A stretch of 64,000 nucleotides of DNA, from positions 736,253-800,252 of the forward strand of contig CAXIPT010000007.1 of assembly GCA_964030475.1 (NCBI GenBank), given 5' to 3'. Position 1 is the first letter of the stretch. The number at the start of each line of letters is the position of its first letter. Made by a program: the position numbers and the translations under genes. This DNA comes from Tethya wilhelma. Lineage: Eukaryota > Porifera > Demospongiae > Tethyida > Tethyidae. Positions 12,251 through 22,779 of the stretch are shown here, one piece after another. Under the pieces are notes generated by a model. The model was not told where the DNA came from. It did not search any database and worked only from the letters and a program-made list of their open reading frames with translations.

Positions 12251-12386
12251 GGTTTACTGAACCCACGTGGATCGAAAATATTTTGTTTCAATTTCACCTA
12301 ATTTTCGTTTAATTAGAGAGTCTCCAGCGAGCGGGCAACTCGTGTGTCAGAGTTGTGGAGAAGGCTAGCCACACACAGCGCTAGTC
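12251..12386. promoter_or_regulatory. Divergent promoter, SPPL3 fragment / SUPT20H
   Basis: The 136-bp gap holds CACGTG (CCCACGTGGATC, near 12264) about 120 bp upstream of the SUPT20H ATG. The sequence is nearly the same as 4366-4499. Confidence 0.55.
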
Positions 12387-14554
12387 ATGGTGGACCCAGA
12401 GAGAATATGGGTGAGGAAATAACTTATCCACTTCGTAGTCTTAGAGTTAAACATCTTTGTAGAAGATGATCTCTTGTTTAGCTACTATTTTGGTTGTTTG
12501 TTTACCTAATATGGAAACCTGGTGTTTGTATCTTCACTTCTGCTAATTAAATAATTGGTGTAAAGTTTATTTTTGTTTGTTTTTCTCCCTCTGTAGAAAA
12601 TTGTCGAAAATAATCGTCTAAATGTGCCCATGAAGAAGCGTCAGCCTGGTTCTTCGCTGTCTCTCTTCGATAGGCTCTATGACTGCTATGTTGAATGTAT
12701 CCAGACTGCCAGTGAGAAGTCCACCGATAAGGTACACCCCTCACACCCTCACACCCTCACACCATCACACTATCACCATAGCTTTGTTTTGGGGAGAGAG
12801 ACTGAATATGAGACTTTTATTTCTCCACCTTCACATACTCACAGCATCACCCTTCACACTATCACACCCTCACACACTCACACTTGCACACCCTCACACA
12901 TGCACCCACAGAGGTTCCGAGGGGCTGTGAATCTTCTCAAGAACATCAGCCCGGATCACGCCCGTCCCTCCTTCAGGGTCAACCTCTATCCCGATGACAA
13001 AGGGTACTCATTGACACTGTATCCTAGCAATGGTGAGTCATGTGATCCCTGGTGTGTTATCATGTGACAGTCGTGTGATTGTTTAGAGGGTGAATCAGAG
13101 GAAATGTTTCTACCGTACGAAGACAATGAGATATTCAGTTACCTTGACAACCAGCAGGTGAGCTGCTACTCTTTGACCTGCTAGAGTTTGGTTTCTAGAC
13201 AAACAATTTGTACATGTGCTGATCAAACAATTTTAAAGCAATTTTCATTTCCGTTTCAGATCCCACCAGTGTTGTTAGAGGTACTGGAGAAGACTCAAGT
13301 AAGTTCTGTACAACCTTAGACTGGCTCTGTGTGTACATGCAGCATGCAGCTCAGTGGTAAGAGCATTTGACTAGGATTCAAGCTAGATCTCAAGATTTTT
13401 TCCAATCATTTTTATGCTTTAACTATAATGTAGGAAGATGCACAAACTTGCAAAAAAAAAACCATTCATCGTGCAATGTTCTTCCCCCCACACACCCTCA
13501 CACCTAGCACTGTCACATGTACAATGGTTGTCTAATCTGTGAGGTGAGGAACTACCGTCTCTCGGAGGACAGCTACGAGACACACCTCCTCCTACTGCGA
13601 CCAACCACAGAGGTGAGTGTGGCTACCTCACACACACACACACACACACACACATGCATACATAGTGATAATTATTTTCGTGATTTTTTTTTTCAGACTT
13701 TTCTTACAACAGTCAATGAATTGGCACACGAAACAAGATGCTCATCAGTAAGTTCTTTATTGTAACACACACACACACACACACATGTGTGTGTTTATCC
13801 TCTCATGAAGCCATACACTTAATAACTAACTTTGATCGCACAATAAAACTCTAAACGTTGTTCCTTCTCTTCTCAGGAGGAGAAGTTGTTCCTAGAGTCC
13901 CGGCTCCTCCTGGCCACCCAGCCTCCCATCTGTCTCGACCCCAGTACCGACGTGCTGTGTGTCACAAACCGACTCCAGTACAACAGACGCAAGTTTCATT
14001 CCCATTCTGTGCGACGCTACTTGAGACGAAGATCGCACGCGTGGCGATTTAGAATGCACATGATGTCACAGGGGAAAGCCCCCGAAAGTCTCAAACTTCA
14101 TGATTTTATTGCCGAGCAACGAAAGAATGTTGAACCGCTGGGAAAGAGAGATGTGAGTTACTGTACATGTATATGTCATCGGTCTCATTTTGTATTTTGT
14201 GTCATTTGTAGTTTTCAAACTTGTGGAATATACCAAGAAAAGATTTAGCAATGCCTGAAAATGTTGACAAGGTATGTATAGGCGCCTATCTCTAGACTTA
14301 AAATAAAATATCTAGCTAGCCAATTTTTTCTCTCTCTCACACGCCCACAGATTGCATCTGACATTTCTCAGCTAGCCAAGGTGTTACCTCAAGCCCAGGC
14401 AGAGTTAGAGCACCTCCAGCAGTTCTTGAACCCCCCACAGCCACAACCACCGCCACAGCAGCAGCCACAGCCACAGCAGCTGGTGCCTCCCAAGAGAGCA
14501 GCTGTAGGAGGGAGCTCACAGAAGATAGTCGATCACGGCCCACCGTATGCTCAG

Positions 14555-14595
<41 letters not shown>

Positions 14596-15901
14596 GCCTC
14601 ATTCTGTGGCCTTTTCCCTGCCTTGTTTTGTTGCGAGGTCCTTTTTGTTAGGTTTAGTTTGTATCTGAGACTGACAGAAAACGAAGAAACAAAAAATGAT
14701 GATGAGGATCTGAGAATGTTAGCACAGACAATGTGTGCAGGCAAACCTGTTTGAATTCATTGACAAATGACAAATTTGTAGCTTGTATTAGGTTTTGTAT
14801 CTGACAAGAAAACAATTGTGAGAAAGGTCTAAGAATGAAGCTGCGTTAACTTTAGTGCATTGGATGTGTCGTGTTATTGTGTGTGTGTTGTTGTTGTTGT
14901 TTATGTGATTCATGTCCTTTTGTTGCTGTTGTTCTGCGTACACAGAACGAATGTGTTCAGTGCCGATCATTTGTTGAACAGGTACATGTGGTGTTGTGTG
15001 TACGTATGTCCTTCCCATAGCTATACAGTATCTTAGTAATGAGCCAATTTTTCTCTCTCGTTTTTTAGTCGAAACTCGTCCGAACAAAATGTTCAACCCA
15101 AACCCCACCCACTGGCTCCTCCACCTCCTCCCACACAGACCACACCCACTGCCCCACCCACCAAGCCAGCACCACCTCCCCACACTAGCAGCACCATACC
15201 CCAACAACAACAACAACAACAACAACAGCAAAAACATCATCAACAACAGCAACAGCCACTCCTCCTATCTTCTCCAGCCGGGCTCACGTTCGGCAATCTC
15301 CACGCCAACCCAGCAGCCCTCCTACAGGCACTCCAGCAACACCGTACCAGTGTGGCCGCTGCCAGCACCAGCAGTGGTGGTGGTGGTGGTGCCAAGCACC
15401 CCCGGGTGATAGCTCCGGCCCCTCCTGCAGTCTCACAGCAGAACAAGCCGCCCACCGTCGGTGTTCCCACGGCAGCAGCCATGAGTAGCAATGCCACTGC
15501 CGCCGCGCTGAGGTATTTTCAGAGGATGGCCAGTGTTCAAGGTAGGAGTTGATTGCATTCTGATCATGTGACTCTAGTACATTGTGATTGGAGCTGATCA
15601 CATGCACCTGTCTGTGTGCTGACTCAGCAAATGTATGCATTGTTGTATTATAATCGTCTCGTTCGCTATTTAAAGTCTATTTCTAATGGTCCAACTTCTC
15701 AAGTTTGTATGTACATTTTTTCTATTAACACTCTATTATATTTTGTCAGGTAAGCCTCTGGTGATGCCCGCTGCTAGTAAGCAGTCCCCTAGTCCTGGAG
15801 TTACTGGGTCAGCAGTGGTTGTCCTGCCTCAAAGAGGACCGTCAGGACAGGCAGTGGTGGTACGTTACGTAGTAGGACATTGTGTTCAGGACAAAGTTGG
15901 A

Positions 15902-15949
<48 letters not shown>

Positions 15950-16673
15950 CAAGTGTCCACGTTGAAGACACCTGCCACACCCCCTCTTAAACGACCTCAC
16001 GCTCCTGCCCAGATGGGAAGTGTCACGCCCACCTCTACAGCACTGACCCCGCCCAAATTGAGACCCTCAGTCCTCCCACCACCACTCCCTCCAACACAGG
16101 TACATTCTTGAATCAGCTAAAACACAAAAAAATATTACCTTCCCAAAAGTCAGAATACTGTAAACGTGGAAAAATTGGCAAGAATTTGACAAGCTCTCAC
16201 AGCAAAAATATTCCCAGGCCTTGTACCCCACATTTAATTCTCAGGTTTAAAAATTAAACTACACTGGGTAGGCCTGGGTACGAGCATTAAACTTGGGGAA
16301 CGAGGCTAAGTACCACCAATATTTCGACTTTTACTTTATGATTGTTTTTTTGTGTGATTCTCTCAATCTATTATAATGCACTGTGTTTCCCTAGGCTGCA
16401 AGTGGGATGCCACGCCTCCATCCCATGGTCCCAGAAGGTCCCCCGTCCTTGAAACCCCCACCCCTTCAAATGGGACCAACCAGCTCCCCCCAGATGGCCA
16501 AGAATCCCTCTTCCCAGATCACGCCTGCTATGCCCCAGCTGCACAAGATGGCCTCGGCTATGCCAGCTGGAGTGGGTGTGGCCTCTCAAGCAGTTAGGGG
16601 TGTGGTTGGACACGCCCCTCCATTGAAGCCCAGTCCAAAGATACAATCAGAGAAAAGTAGAACAAAGAAATGA
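12387..16673 (+). CDS. SUPT20H: SPT20 homolog, SAGA complex subunit
   Basis: SUPT20H/SPT20 is a structural subunit of the SAGA coactivator in the nucleus. Exon 1 (12387-12410, MVDPERIW) joins exon 2 (12597-12731, RLYDCYVECIQTASEK). Next come VNLYPDDKGYSLTLYPSN (from about 12912), MFLPYEDNEIFSYLDNQQ, IPPVLLEVLEKTQ, YNGCLICEVRNYR with HLLLLRPTTE, and 13878-14152 (EEKLFLESRLLLATQPPICL, LQYNRRKFHSHSVRRYLRRR). These match the conserved Spt20 domain in order. The C-terminal half is low-complexity: Pro/Gln-rich (14351 on), a CAA/CAG run near 15200 (polyGln), then exons to KPSPKIQSEKSRTKK and stop at 16671-16673. The exon ending in DHGPP uses donor GTATGC at 14543 just before a (GT)n tract. Confidence 0.93.
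12722..12908. repeat. CTCACACC-type minisatellite in SUPT20H intron 2
   Basis: Imperfect short units (CTCACACC, ATCACACT, CTTCACAC) recur across most of the intron between the exon ending STDK and the exon beginning RFRGAVNLL. Confidence 0.7.
15907..15943. repeat. (CT)n microsatellite in SUPT20H intron
   Basis: About 37 bp of CT repeats run up to the acceptor before the exon beginning QVSTLKTPATPP. Confidence 0.9.
16211..16308. mobile_element. TAGCCTCGT-family foldback, degenerate
   Basis: Inverted CCCAGGCC/GGCCTGGG words and a right end reading GGAACGAGGCTA (reverse complement of TAGCCTCGTTCC) lie within a SUPT20H intron. The copy is rearranged relative to the simple two-ended form at 10081-10151. 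Confidence 0.5.
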
Positions 16674-16830
16674 CACAACACAGTCACACAATTGTATATT
16701 TATACACTATTTTGATGCAATATAAATGTCACAATGAAACTGAAATTAGTCCAAACTGTCATTTTTCTCCATTTTGAATGGACAGGGATTAAGCATTGTT
16801 CCATTTTACACTGGTTACTAAACCTCTCAA

Positions 16831-17232
16831 TCAGTTCTCTTTGGTCTCACAGACTCTGAGACACTCGTCAGCAAACTCTACAAACACAGGTATGTTCATG
16901 GCGTTCTCCAACGCCCTCTGGGGATTGGAAGCATCGTTGATCTCCTGCAGTAGCTGACGGAGGTAGGGGTTGGCCAAAATACCCTTCACTGCAGCAGAGT
17001 CACCTGAAGATGAATAGAAACGAGCATACGGAAGCACTTTCAAACTGAAATACTTTTAAATTTTATTCAGAATGGTTTAAAAGTATAAATGTCCAAATTA
17101 TTGAGGCAACACACACTCACCAAGTAGCTTCAGCCTTTCAACACTCACTCTGTCTCCTTCTTTACTCTCTTCTTCTTCTTCGACAGCTGGAGAGCGCTGT
17201 CTCACCTCGCCTTCCTCAAGTCCTTCTTCCAT
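16831..17232 (-). CDS. ZNHIT3-like protein lacking the zf-HIT domain
   Basis: Two exons are visible: 17232-17121 (MEEGLEEGEVRQR ... GDRVSVERLKLLG) and 17003-16831 (SAAVKGILANPYLRQLLQEI ... FVEFADECLRV), joined in phase 1 to give 94 residues. The pattern EGDRVSVERLKLLG, then LRQLL, then FVEFADECL is that of the C-terminal region of ZNHIT3, a factor in box C/D snoRNP assembly. The N-terminal zinc finger found in ZNHIT3 is not present upstream, where the fucosidase starts 68 bp away. Either this is a zf-less paralogue or the finger exon was lost or moved. The C-terminal assignment is good, full function is uncertain. Confidence 0.75.
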
Positions 17233-17300
17233 AGTGCTGACCACGTGGTAAACTTCAAGAATCACGTGATCTCCACTGCATCAAAACAAACTAGGATGAT
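17233..17300. promoter_or_regulatory. 68-bp divergent promoter with two E-boxes
   Basis: Between the ZNHIT3-like ATG and the original fucosidase ATG lie two CACGTG sites (17242-17247 in CCACGTGG, and 17263-17268 in TCACGTGA). They are 21 bp apart, about two helical turns. They are likely binding sites for a bHLH-zip factor such as MYC/MAX/USF. Confidence 0.55.
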
Positions 17301-17317
17301 ATGAGGACTCAGTGTCT

Positions 17318-20300
17318 GGTTGTTTCCCCATTTAAGAATCATGAAATATGCTGACTCAGCTATTATCATCCATGTGTGTAGTTTTTTTTCTAGTCTTCTT
17401 TGCCTCCCTAGAGTCTCCCTGGTCTCCTCTGTCTCCCTGGTCTCCCTGTCTCTTACGTTTCCCTGGTCCCCTATGTCTCCCTGGTCTCCTAGTCTCCCTG
17501 CATGGTCTACCTGTCTCCCTGGTCTCCCTGTCTCTTACGTCTCCCTGTCTCCCTGGTCCCCTGCGTCTCCCTAGTCTCCCTGGTCTCATTTGTCTCCCTG
17601 GTCTCTCTGGTCTCTCTGGTCTCCTTTGTCTCCCTGGTCTCCCTGTCTCTTACGTCTCCCTGTCTCCCTGGTCTCCCTGGTCTCCCTGGTCTCCTTTATC
17701 TCCCTGTCTCCCTGGTCTCCCTGTCCCCTATGTCTCCCTGGTCTCCCTGTCCCCTATGTCTCCCTGGTCTCCTAGTCTCCCTGGTCTCCCTGTCCCCTAT
17801 GTCTCCCTGGTCTCCCTGTCTCTTACGTCTCCCTGTCTCCCTGGTCCCCTGCGTCTCCCTAGTCTCCCTGGTCTCCTTTGTCTCCCTGGTCTCTCTGGTC
17901 TCTCTGGTCTCCTTTGTCTCCCTGGTCTCTCTGGTCTCTCTGGTCTCTCTGGTCTCCTTTGTCTCCCTGGTCTCTCTGGTCTCTCTGGTCTCCTTTATCT
18001 CCCTGTCTCCCTGGTCTCCCTGTCTCTTACGTCTCCCTGTCTCCCTGGTCCCCTATGTCTCCCTGGTCTCCTTGTCTCCCTGGTCTCCCTGTCTCTTACG
18101 TCTCCCTGTCTCCCTGGTCCCCTGCGTCTCCCTAGTCTCCCTGGTCTCCTTTGTCTCCCTGGTCTCCCTGGTCTCTCTGGTCTCCTTTATCTCCCTGTCT
18201 CCCTGGTCTCCCTGTCTCTTAAGTCTCCCTGTCTCCCTGGTCCCCTATGTCTCCCTGGTCTCCTAGTCTCCCTGGTCTCCCTGTCTCTTACGTCTCCCTG
18301 GTCCCCTGCGTCTCCCTAGTCTCCCTGGTCTCCTTTGTCTCCATGGTCTCCCTGTCTCTTACGTCTCCCTGTCTCCCTGGTCCCCTACGTCTCCCTGGTC
18401 TCTCTGGTCTCCTTTATCTCCCTGTCTCCCTGGTCTCCCTGTCTCTTACGTCTCCCTGGTCCCCTGCGTCTCCCTAGTCTCCCTGGTCTCCTTTGTCTCC
18501 CTGGTCTCTCTGGTCTCCTTTGTCTCCCTGTCTCCCTGGTCTCCCTGTCTCTTATGTCTCCCTGTCTCCCTGGTCCCCTACGTCTCCCTGGTCTCCCTGG
18601 TCTCCCTGATCTACTTTGTCTCCCTCTCTCCCTGGTCTCCCTGTCTCTTATGTCTATCTGTCTCCCTGGTCTCCCTGTCTCTTGTCTCCTGTGTCTCCTA
18701 GTCTCTCCTGTGTCTCCTAGTCTCTTTAGTCTCCTAGGTCTCCTAGGTCTCTTTGGTCTCCTTGTCTCCTTGGTCTCCTATATGAAGATGTCCTTTCCAC
18801 CCAGTTTAACACTTACACTAGCATTTTCTAATGCTGAATTCAAAAGGTTTTGATGAAGGGATTATGTTGCTATACTGTTTTCTAATTGAGTTTAATGTCA
18901 TGAAAAAATAACTATTTTGTTTCCTCCCTCTCATGGTTTCTCCCTGTCATGAAATTTGCAATGATGGACCCAGATGAAACAAAGTGCTGCAAGCAGCATT
19001 ATATATGCTTAAAGATGAAGCAGTTTTTGTCACATAACACCATGTGCATGTGATTAAGAAGCTGTAGACCATGCAGCAAGCTGAATGTTTTCAAGTTTGG
19101 TGACTCAGATGTGATGAGGGGGGCAGACAGGGACCACAAACTCGAGATGTGGACAATATGACAAGGGCCCTCCATGGCTTAGCATCCTTTGAAGCACATC
19201 TTAAAGGTTATGCCTGAGTAGGTTGTTTGCTTTCATATGCTCAATCTATAGTTATGCTAATGATGTTTACCCATTCCGGGAGACAAAGGAGACCAGGAGA
19301 CCAGGGAGACATAGGAGAACAAGAGACCAGGGAGCTCGAGACCAGGAAGACATAAGAGACAGGGAGACATAAGGGGACCAGGGAGACACAAGAGACAGGG
19401 AGACATAAGGGGACCAGGGAGACATAAGAGACAGAGAGACATAAGGGGACCAGGAAGACATAAGAGACAGAGAGACATAAGGGGACCAGGGAGACCAGGG
19501 AGACAGGGAGATCAGGGAGACCGGAGAGACATAAGAGACCAGAGAGACCAGGGAGACTAAGGAGACGTAAGAGACAGGGAAACGTAAGGAGACCAGGGAG
19601 ACCAGGGAGACCAGGGAGACCAGGGAGACGTAAGAGACAGGGAGACAGGGAAACTTAAGGAGACCAGGGAGACCGGGAGACGTAAGAGACAGGGAGACCA
19701 AGGAGACAAGGAGACCACAGAGACCAGGGAAACATAAGAGACTGGGAGACAGGGAGACAAGGGAGACCAGGGAGACCAGGGAGACAGAGAGACGTAAGAG
19801 ACAGTGAGACCAAGGAGACAAGGGAGCCGTAAGAGACAGAGAGACTGGGAGACTTAAGGAGACCAGGGAGACAACAGAGACCAGGGAGACCAGGAGACGT
19901 AAGAGACAGGGAGACCAGGGAGACGTAAGGAGACCAGGGAGACAACAGAGACCAGGGAGACCAGGGAGACGTAAGGAGACCAGGGAGACCAGGGAGACGT
20001 AAGGAGACCAGGGAGACAACAGAGACCAGGGAGACGTAAGGAGACCAGGGAGACAACAGAGACCAGGGAGACCAGGGAGACATAAGGAGACCAGGGAGAC
20101 AAGGGAGAAAACAGAGACCAGGGAGACCAGGGAGACCAGGGAGACGTAAGGAGACCAGGGAGACAAGGGAGACCAGGGAGACCAGGGAGACAACAGAGAC
20201 CAGGGAGACTAGGGAGACGTAAGGAGACCAGGGAGACAAAGGAGACCAGGGAGACCAGGGAGACAGGGAGACGTAAGGAGACCAGGGAGACAAGGGAGAC

Positions 20301-20853
20301 CAGGGAGACAAGGGAGATAGGGAGACAGGGAGACGTAAGGAGACCAGGGAGGCAAGGGAGACCAGGGAGACCAGGGAGACAAAGGAGACCAGGGAGACCA
20401 GGGAGACAGGGAGACAGGGAGACAGGGAGACGTAAGGAGACCAGGGAAACAAGGGAGACCACAGAGACCAGGGAGACATAAGAGACTGAGAGACAGGGAG
20501 ACAGGGAGACATTAGGAGACCAGGGAGACCAGGGAGACCAGGGAGACAGAGAGACGTAAGAGACAGGGAGACCAGGGAGACATAGGAGACCAGGGAGACA
20601 TAAGAGACAGAGAAACCATGCAGGGAGACCAGGGAGACGTAAAAGACAGGGAGACCAGGGAGATGTAGGAGACCAGGGAGACCAGGGAGACCAGGGAGAC
20701 CAGGGAGACCAGAGAGACCAGGGAGACATAAGAGACAGGGAGACAGTGAGAGACCAAGGAGACTAGGAAAAAAAACAAACAAAAAACTCCTACATGCATG
20801 CATGATAATAGCTGAGTCAGCATATTTCGTGATTCTTAAATGGGGAAACAACC
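17318..20853. mobile_element. Foldback transposon with minisatellite inverted arms
   Basis: A 3,536-bp element is flanked by the 8-bp direct repeat CAGTGTCT (17310-17317 and 20854-20861). Its ends are perfect inverted repeats starting GGTTGTTTCCCCATTTAAG, continuing for about 60 bp through TATGCTGACTCAGC. Inside each end is an arm of about 1.4-1.5 kb built from a 9-bp unit (GGTCTCCCT and variants) that reads GTCTCCCTG on the plus strand at 17400-18780 and its complement at 19265-20760. A spacer of about 480 bp (18785-19262) separates the arms and shows no transposase. Long ORFs in the arms (PGLPGL, SPWSPW, VSLVSL) are repeat translations in all frames. The structure matches foldback elements such as FB and Galileo of the P superfamily. 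Family placement is inference. Confidence 0.88.
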
Positions 20854-20874
20854 CAGTGTCTTCTCTGTTGTGTG

Positions 20875-22400
20875 ATGTGCTGTGTGCTGGCTCTCCAGGC
20901 TCTGACCAGCAAAGGGAAACCTTACCTTCAAGCTGAAGATGAAGTACCTCTGCCTTCTGCAGACATCCTTGCCTGGACAAAGAGAGAAATAGGTAAAATA
21001 ATAACATACAAATTTTACAAACCATAATAATTTTATTATTAAAATTTAGGGTTGCTATAGCTTGTCCATGCATCTGATATAATGTGACTGAGAGGATGAG
21101 ACATATTTATTGGTAATTTCTATTCTTAGGTGCCTTCTACTCCTTCAATATGATAACCTTGTTCAACTCCACCACCAACACCCAGTACTTCTGCCTTGGG
21201 GTCGGGGGTGCAGGGGGCTCGCTCCCTCCCCCCAAAACATTTAGTCCCGACCTGCTCGACCTCGACCAGTGGCTGGATGTGGCCGTATCGTATGGTGCAA
21301 AGTATGCCGTCCTCACGGCCCAGCACTGCAGTGGGTTCAGCATGTGGCCAACAGACATTGAGAAGAGTACTGGCTTCAATTACACCTACAGCACACGCAA
21401 TTCTCCGTTTCGCGGAGGCAGTTATGACGTGGTGAAGGACTTCATTACCAGCTGCAAGAAGCATGGTGTGCAGCCGGGCATCTATTACAGCCTCAACCAA
21501 AACTACTATCTTAATTCGGGTCACGGAAAAGTTCTCAATACGACCCTCGTCCCTGGACAGGCCAACGTGTCGCAGGAACTTTACGGGAAGATTGTCCTAG
21601 CGCAGGTGAGAGAGCTCTGGACCAATTACGGAGATCTCTCTGAGATTTGGTTTGATGGTGGCTGCTCAGTGCCAGGCATCAATGATGATATTAACAAACT
21701 GCAGGAAGAGCTACAACCCCATGCTGTGTATTTCCAAGGATGTGGCGAGAAAAACAATATCCGATGGATTGGAACGGAGTCGGGTACGCCTAACTATCCT
21801 ATTTGGAGCACATCCAAGGGGTGTGGTGATGGTCAGGGAGATCCACAGGGGGATGTCTTCTGTCCGGCTGAAACGGACACCACACTGCAGGAAGGGGATC
21901 GCTGGTTTTGGCGAGACGGCTTTGCAATCCGCACCCTTGAGGAGCTGCAAACAGTGTACCTTCATTCGGTTGGACAAAACACGAACCTTCTCTTAAACAC
22001 ACCGGCAAATCAATCGGGTCTGATTGAAGATTCTTACGCCGCTAGGTACAAAGAATTCGGAGATTGGATTAATGGATGTTTTGGAAAGCCAGTAGCGAGT
22101 GTATCAGGCAAGGGGTACAACCTCAGTCTCACTAAAGATGCCTCGAAGAGTGAATTTGGATTTTCTTACTTACAAATCAGCGAGGACCAGTCCAAAGGTC
22201 AGGCTATTCGAAGCTTCACAGTCACAGCCAGTACGAGTGGTTCCAATGATAGCACTGTTTGCAGTGGGACGTCTGTTGGCAATAAGTTTATATGGGCAGC
22301 AACAGAGCAGGGTGGATACAAGGCCAATGAACTGATGTTGAAGATCACGGACGCTGCTTTTGAACCAACCATGATAGAATTTAGTGTGTACAACTGCTGA
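20875..22400 (+). CDS. Alpha-L-fucosidase, GH29 (first exon split by a transposon)
   Basis: A secreted or lysosomal glycosidase removing terminal alpha-L-fucose. The rest of exon 1 (to 20992, LPSADILAWTKREI) joins exon 2 (21130-22400) in phase 1. GH29 features seen are LTAQHCSGFSMWP (about 21310), YDVVKDFITSCKKHGVQPGI, LSEIWFDGG with the probable nucleophile Asp (about 21650), RWIGTESG, GDRWFWRDG and NTNLLLNTPAN. A beta-rich C-terminal part with TVCSGTSVGNKF follows. It resembles the plant AtFUC1-like branch more than vertebrate FUCA1. The original start appears to be ATG 17301, left of the foldback element: bases 17301-17317 plus 20862 onward read in frame as a signal peptide beginning MRTQCLLCCV. 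With the insertion, the first usable ATG is 20875, leaving a shorter hydrophobic start (462 residues). The host allele may be impaired. Confidence 0.88.
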
Positions 22401-22403
22401 GCC

Positions 22404-22779
22404 GATAATTCTATACCAGGTATATATACATGACAGTGTACTTTATTATTGAGGTTTTTTAAAATTATTTTTGAGTTTTGCTATCAATTGAGTTCATAAT
22501 TATATAAAACCAATCATTCACAGTCGTGATTTGTGAATGGAGGAAAGGACAAAACAAAACAACAAAAAATGTGCCATTTTTGAAGTAACATTAATTTGGA
22601 TTTAAAAAATCAAGAAATTACCTCAAAAAATGATAGTCTACCTGTTCACAGAAGTGTTCTCTGGCTGATAAAAAATGTCACCATTAATCTGATTAGAAAT
22701 AAGCCATCATGTGATCCATTCATCAATAATGTAATGGTCATGTGATCCAATCAAATGATCACATGATCCAAATCAAGAG
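22404..22779. other. AT-rich intergenic stretch between convergent genes
   Basis: No frame or RNA gene is evident. It probably contains the 3' UTRs of the fucosidase (+) and GLE1 (-). Several ATCACATGATC-like palindromic words cluster near 22710-22770. Confidence 0.5.

Noticed and set aside
17348..18853. Long proline/leucine/serine ORFs (PGLPGL, SPWSPW), collagen-like on the other strand
   Set aside because: All three frames of the 9-bp minisatellite are open and give similar repeats. The tract is the arm of a foldback transposon.
19267..21073. 308- and 472-codon minus-strand ORFs
   Set aside because: They translate the right foldback arm plus antisense of its terminal repeat and fucosidase exon 1. 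No independent protein signal is present.
21126..21524. Minus-strand ORF of 132 codons within the fucosidase
   Set aside because: It is the complement of the clear GH29 coding exon and has no family signal.
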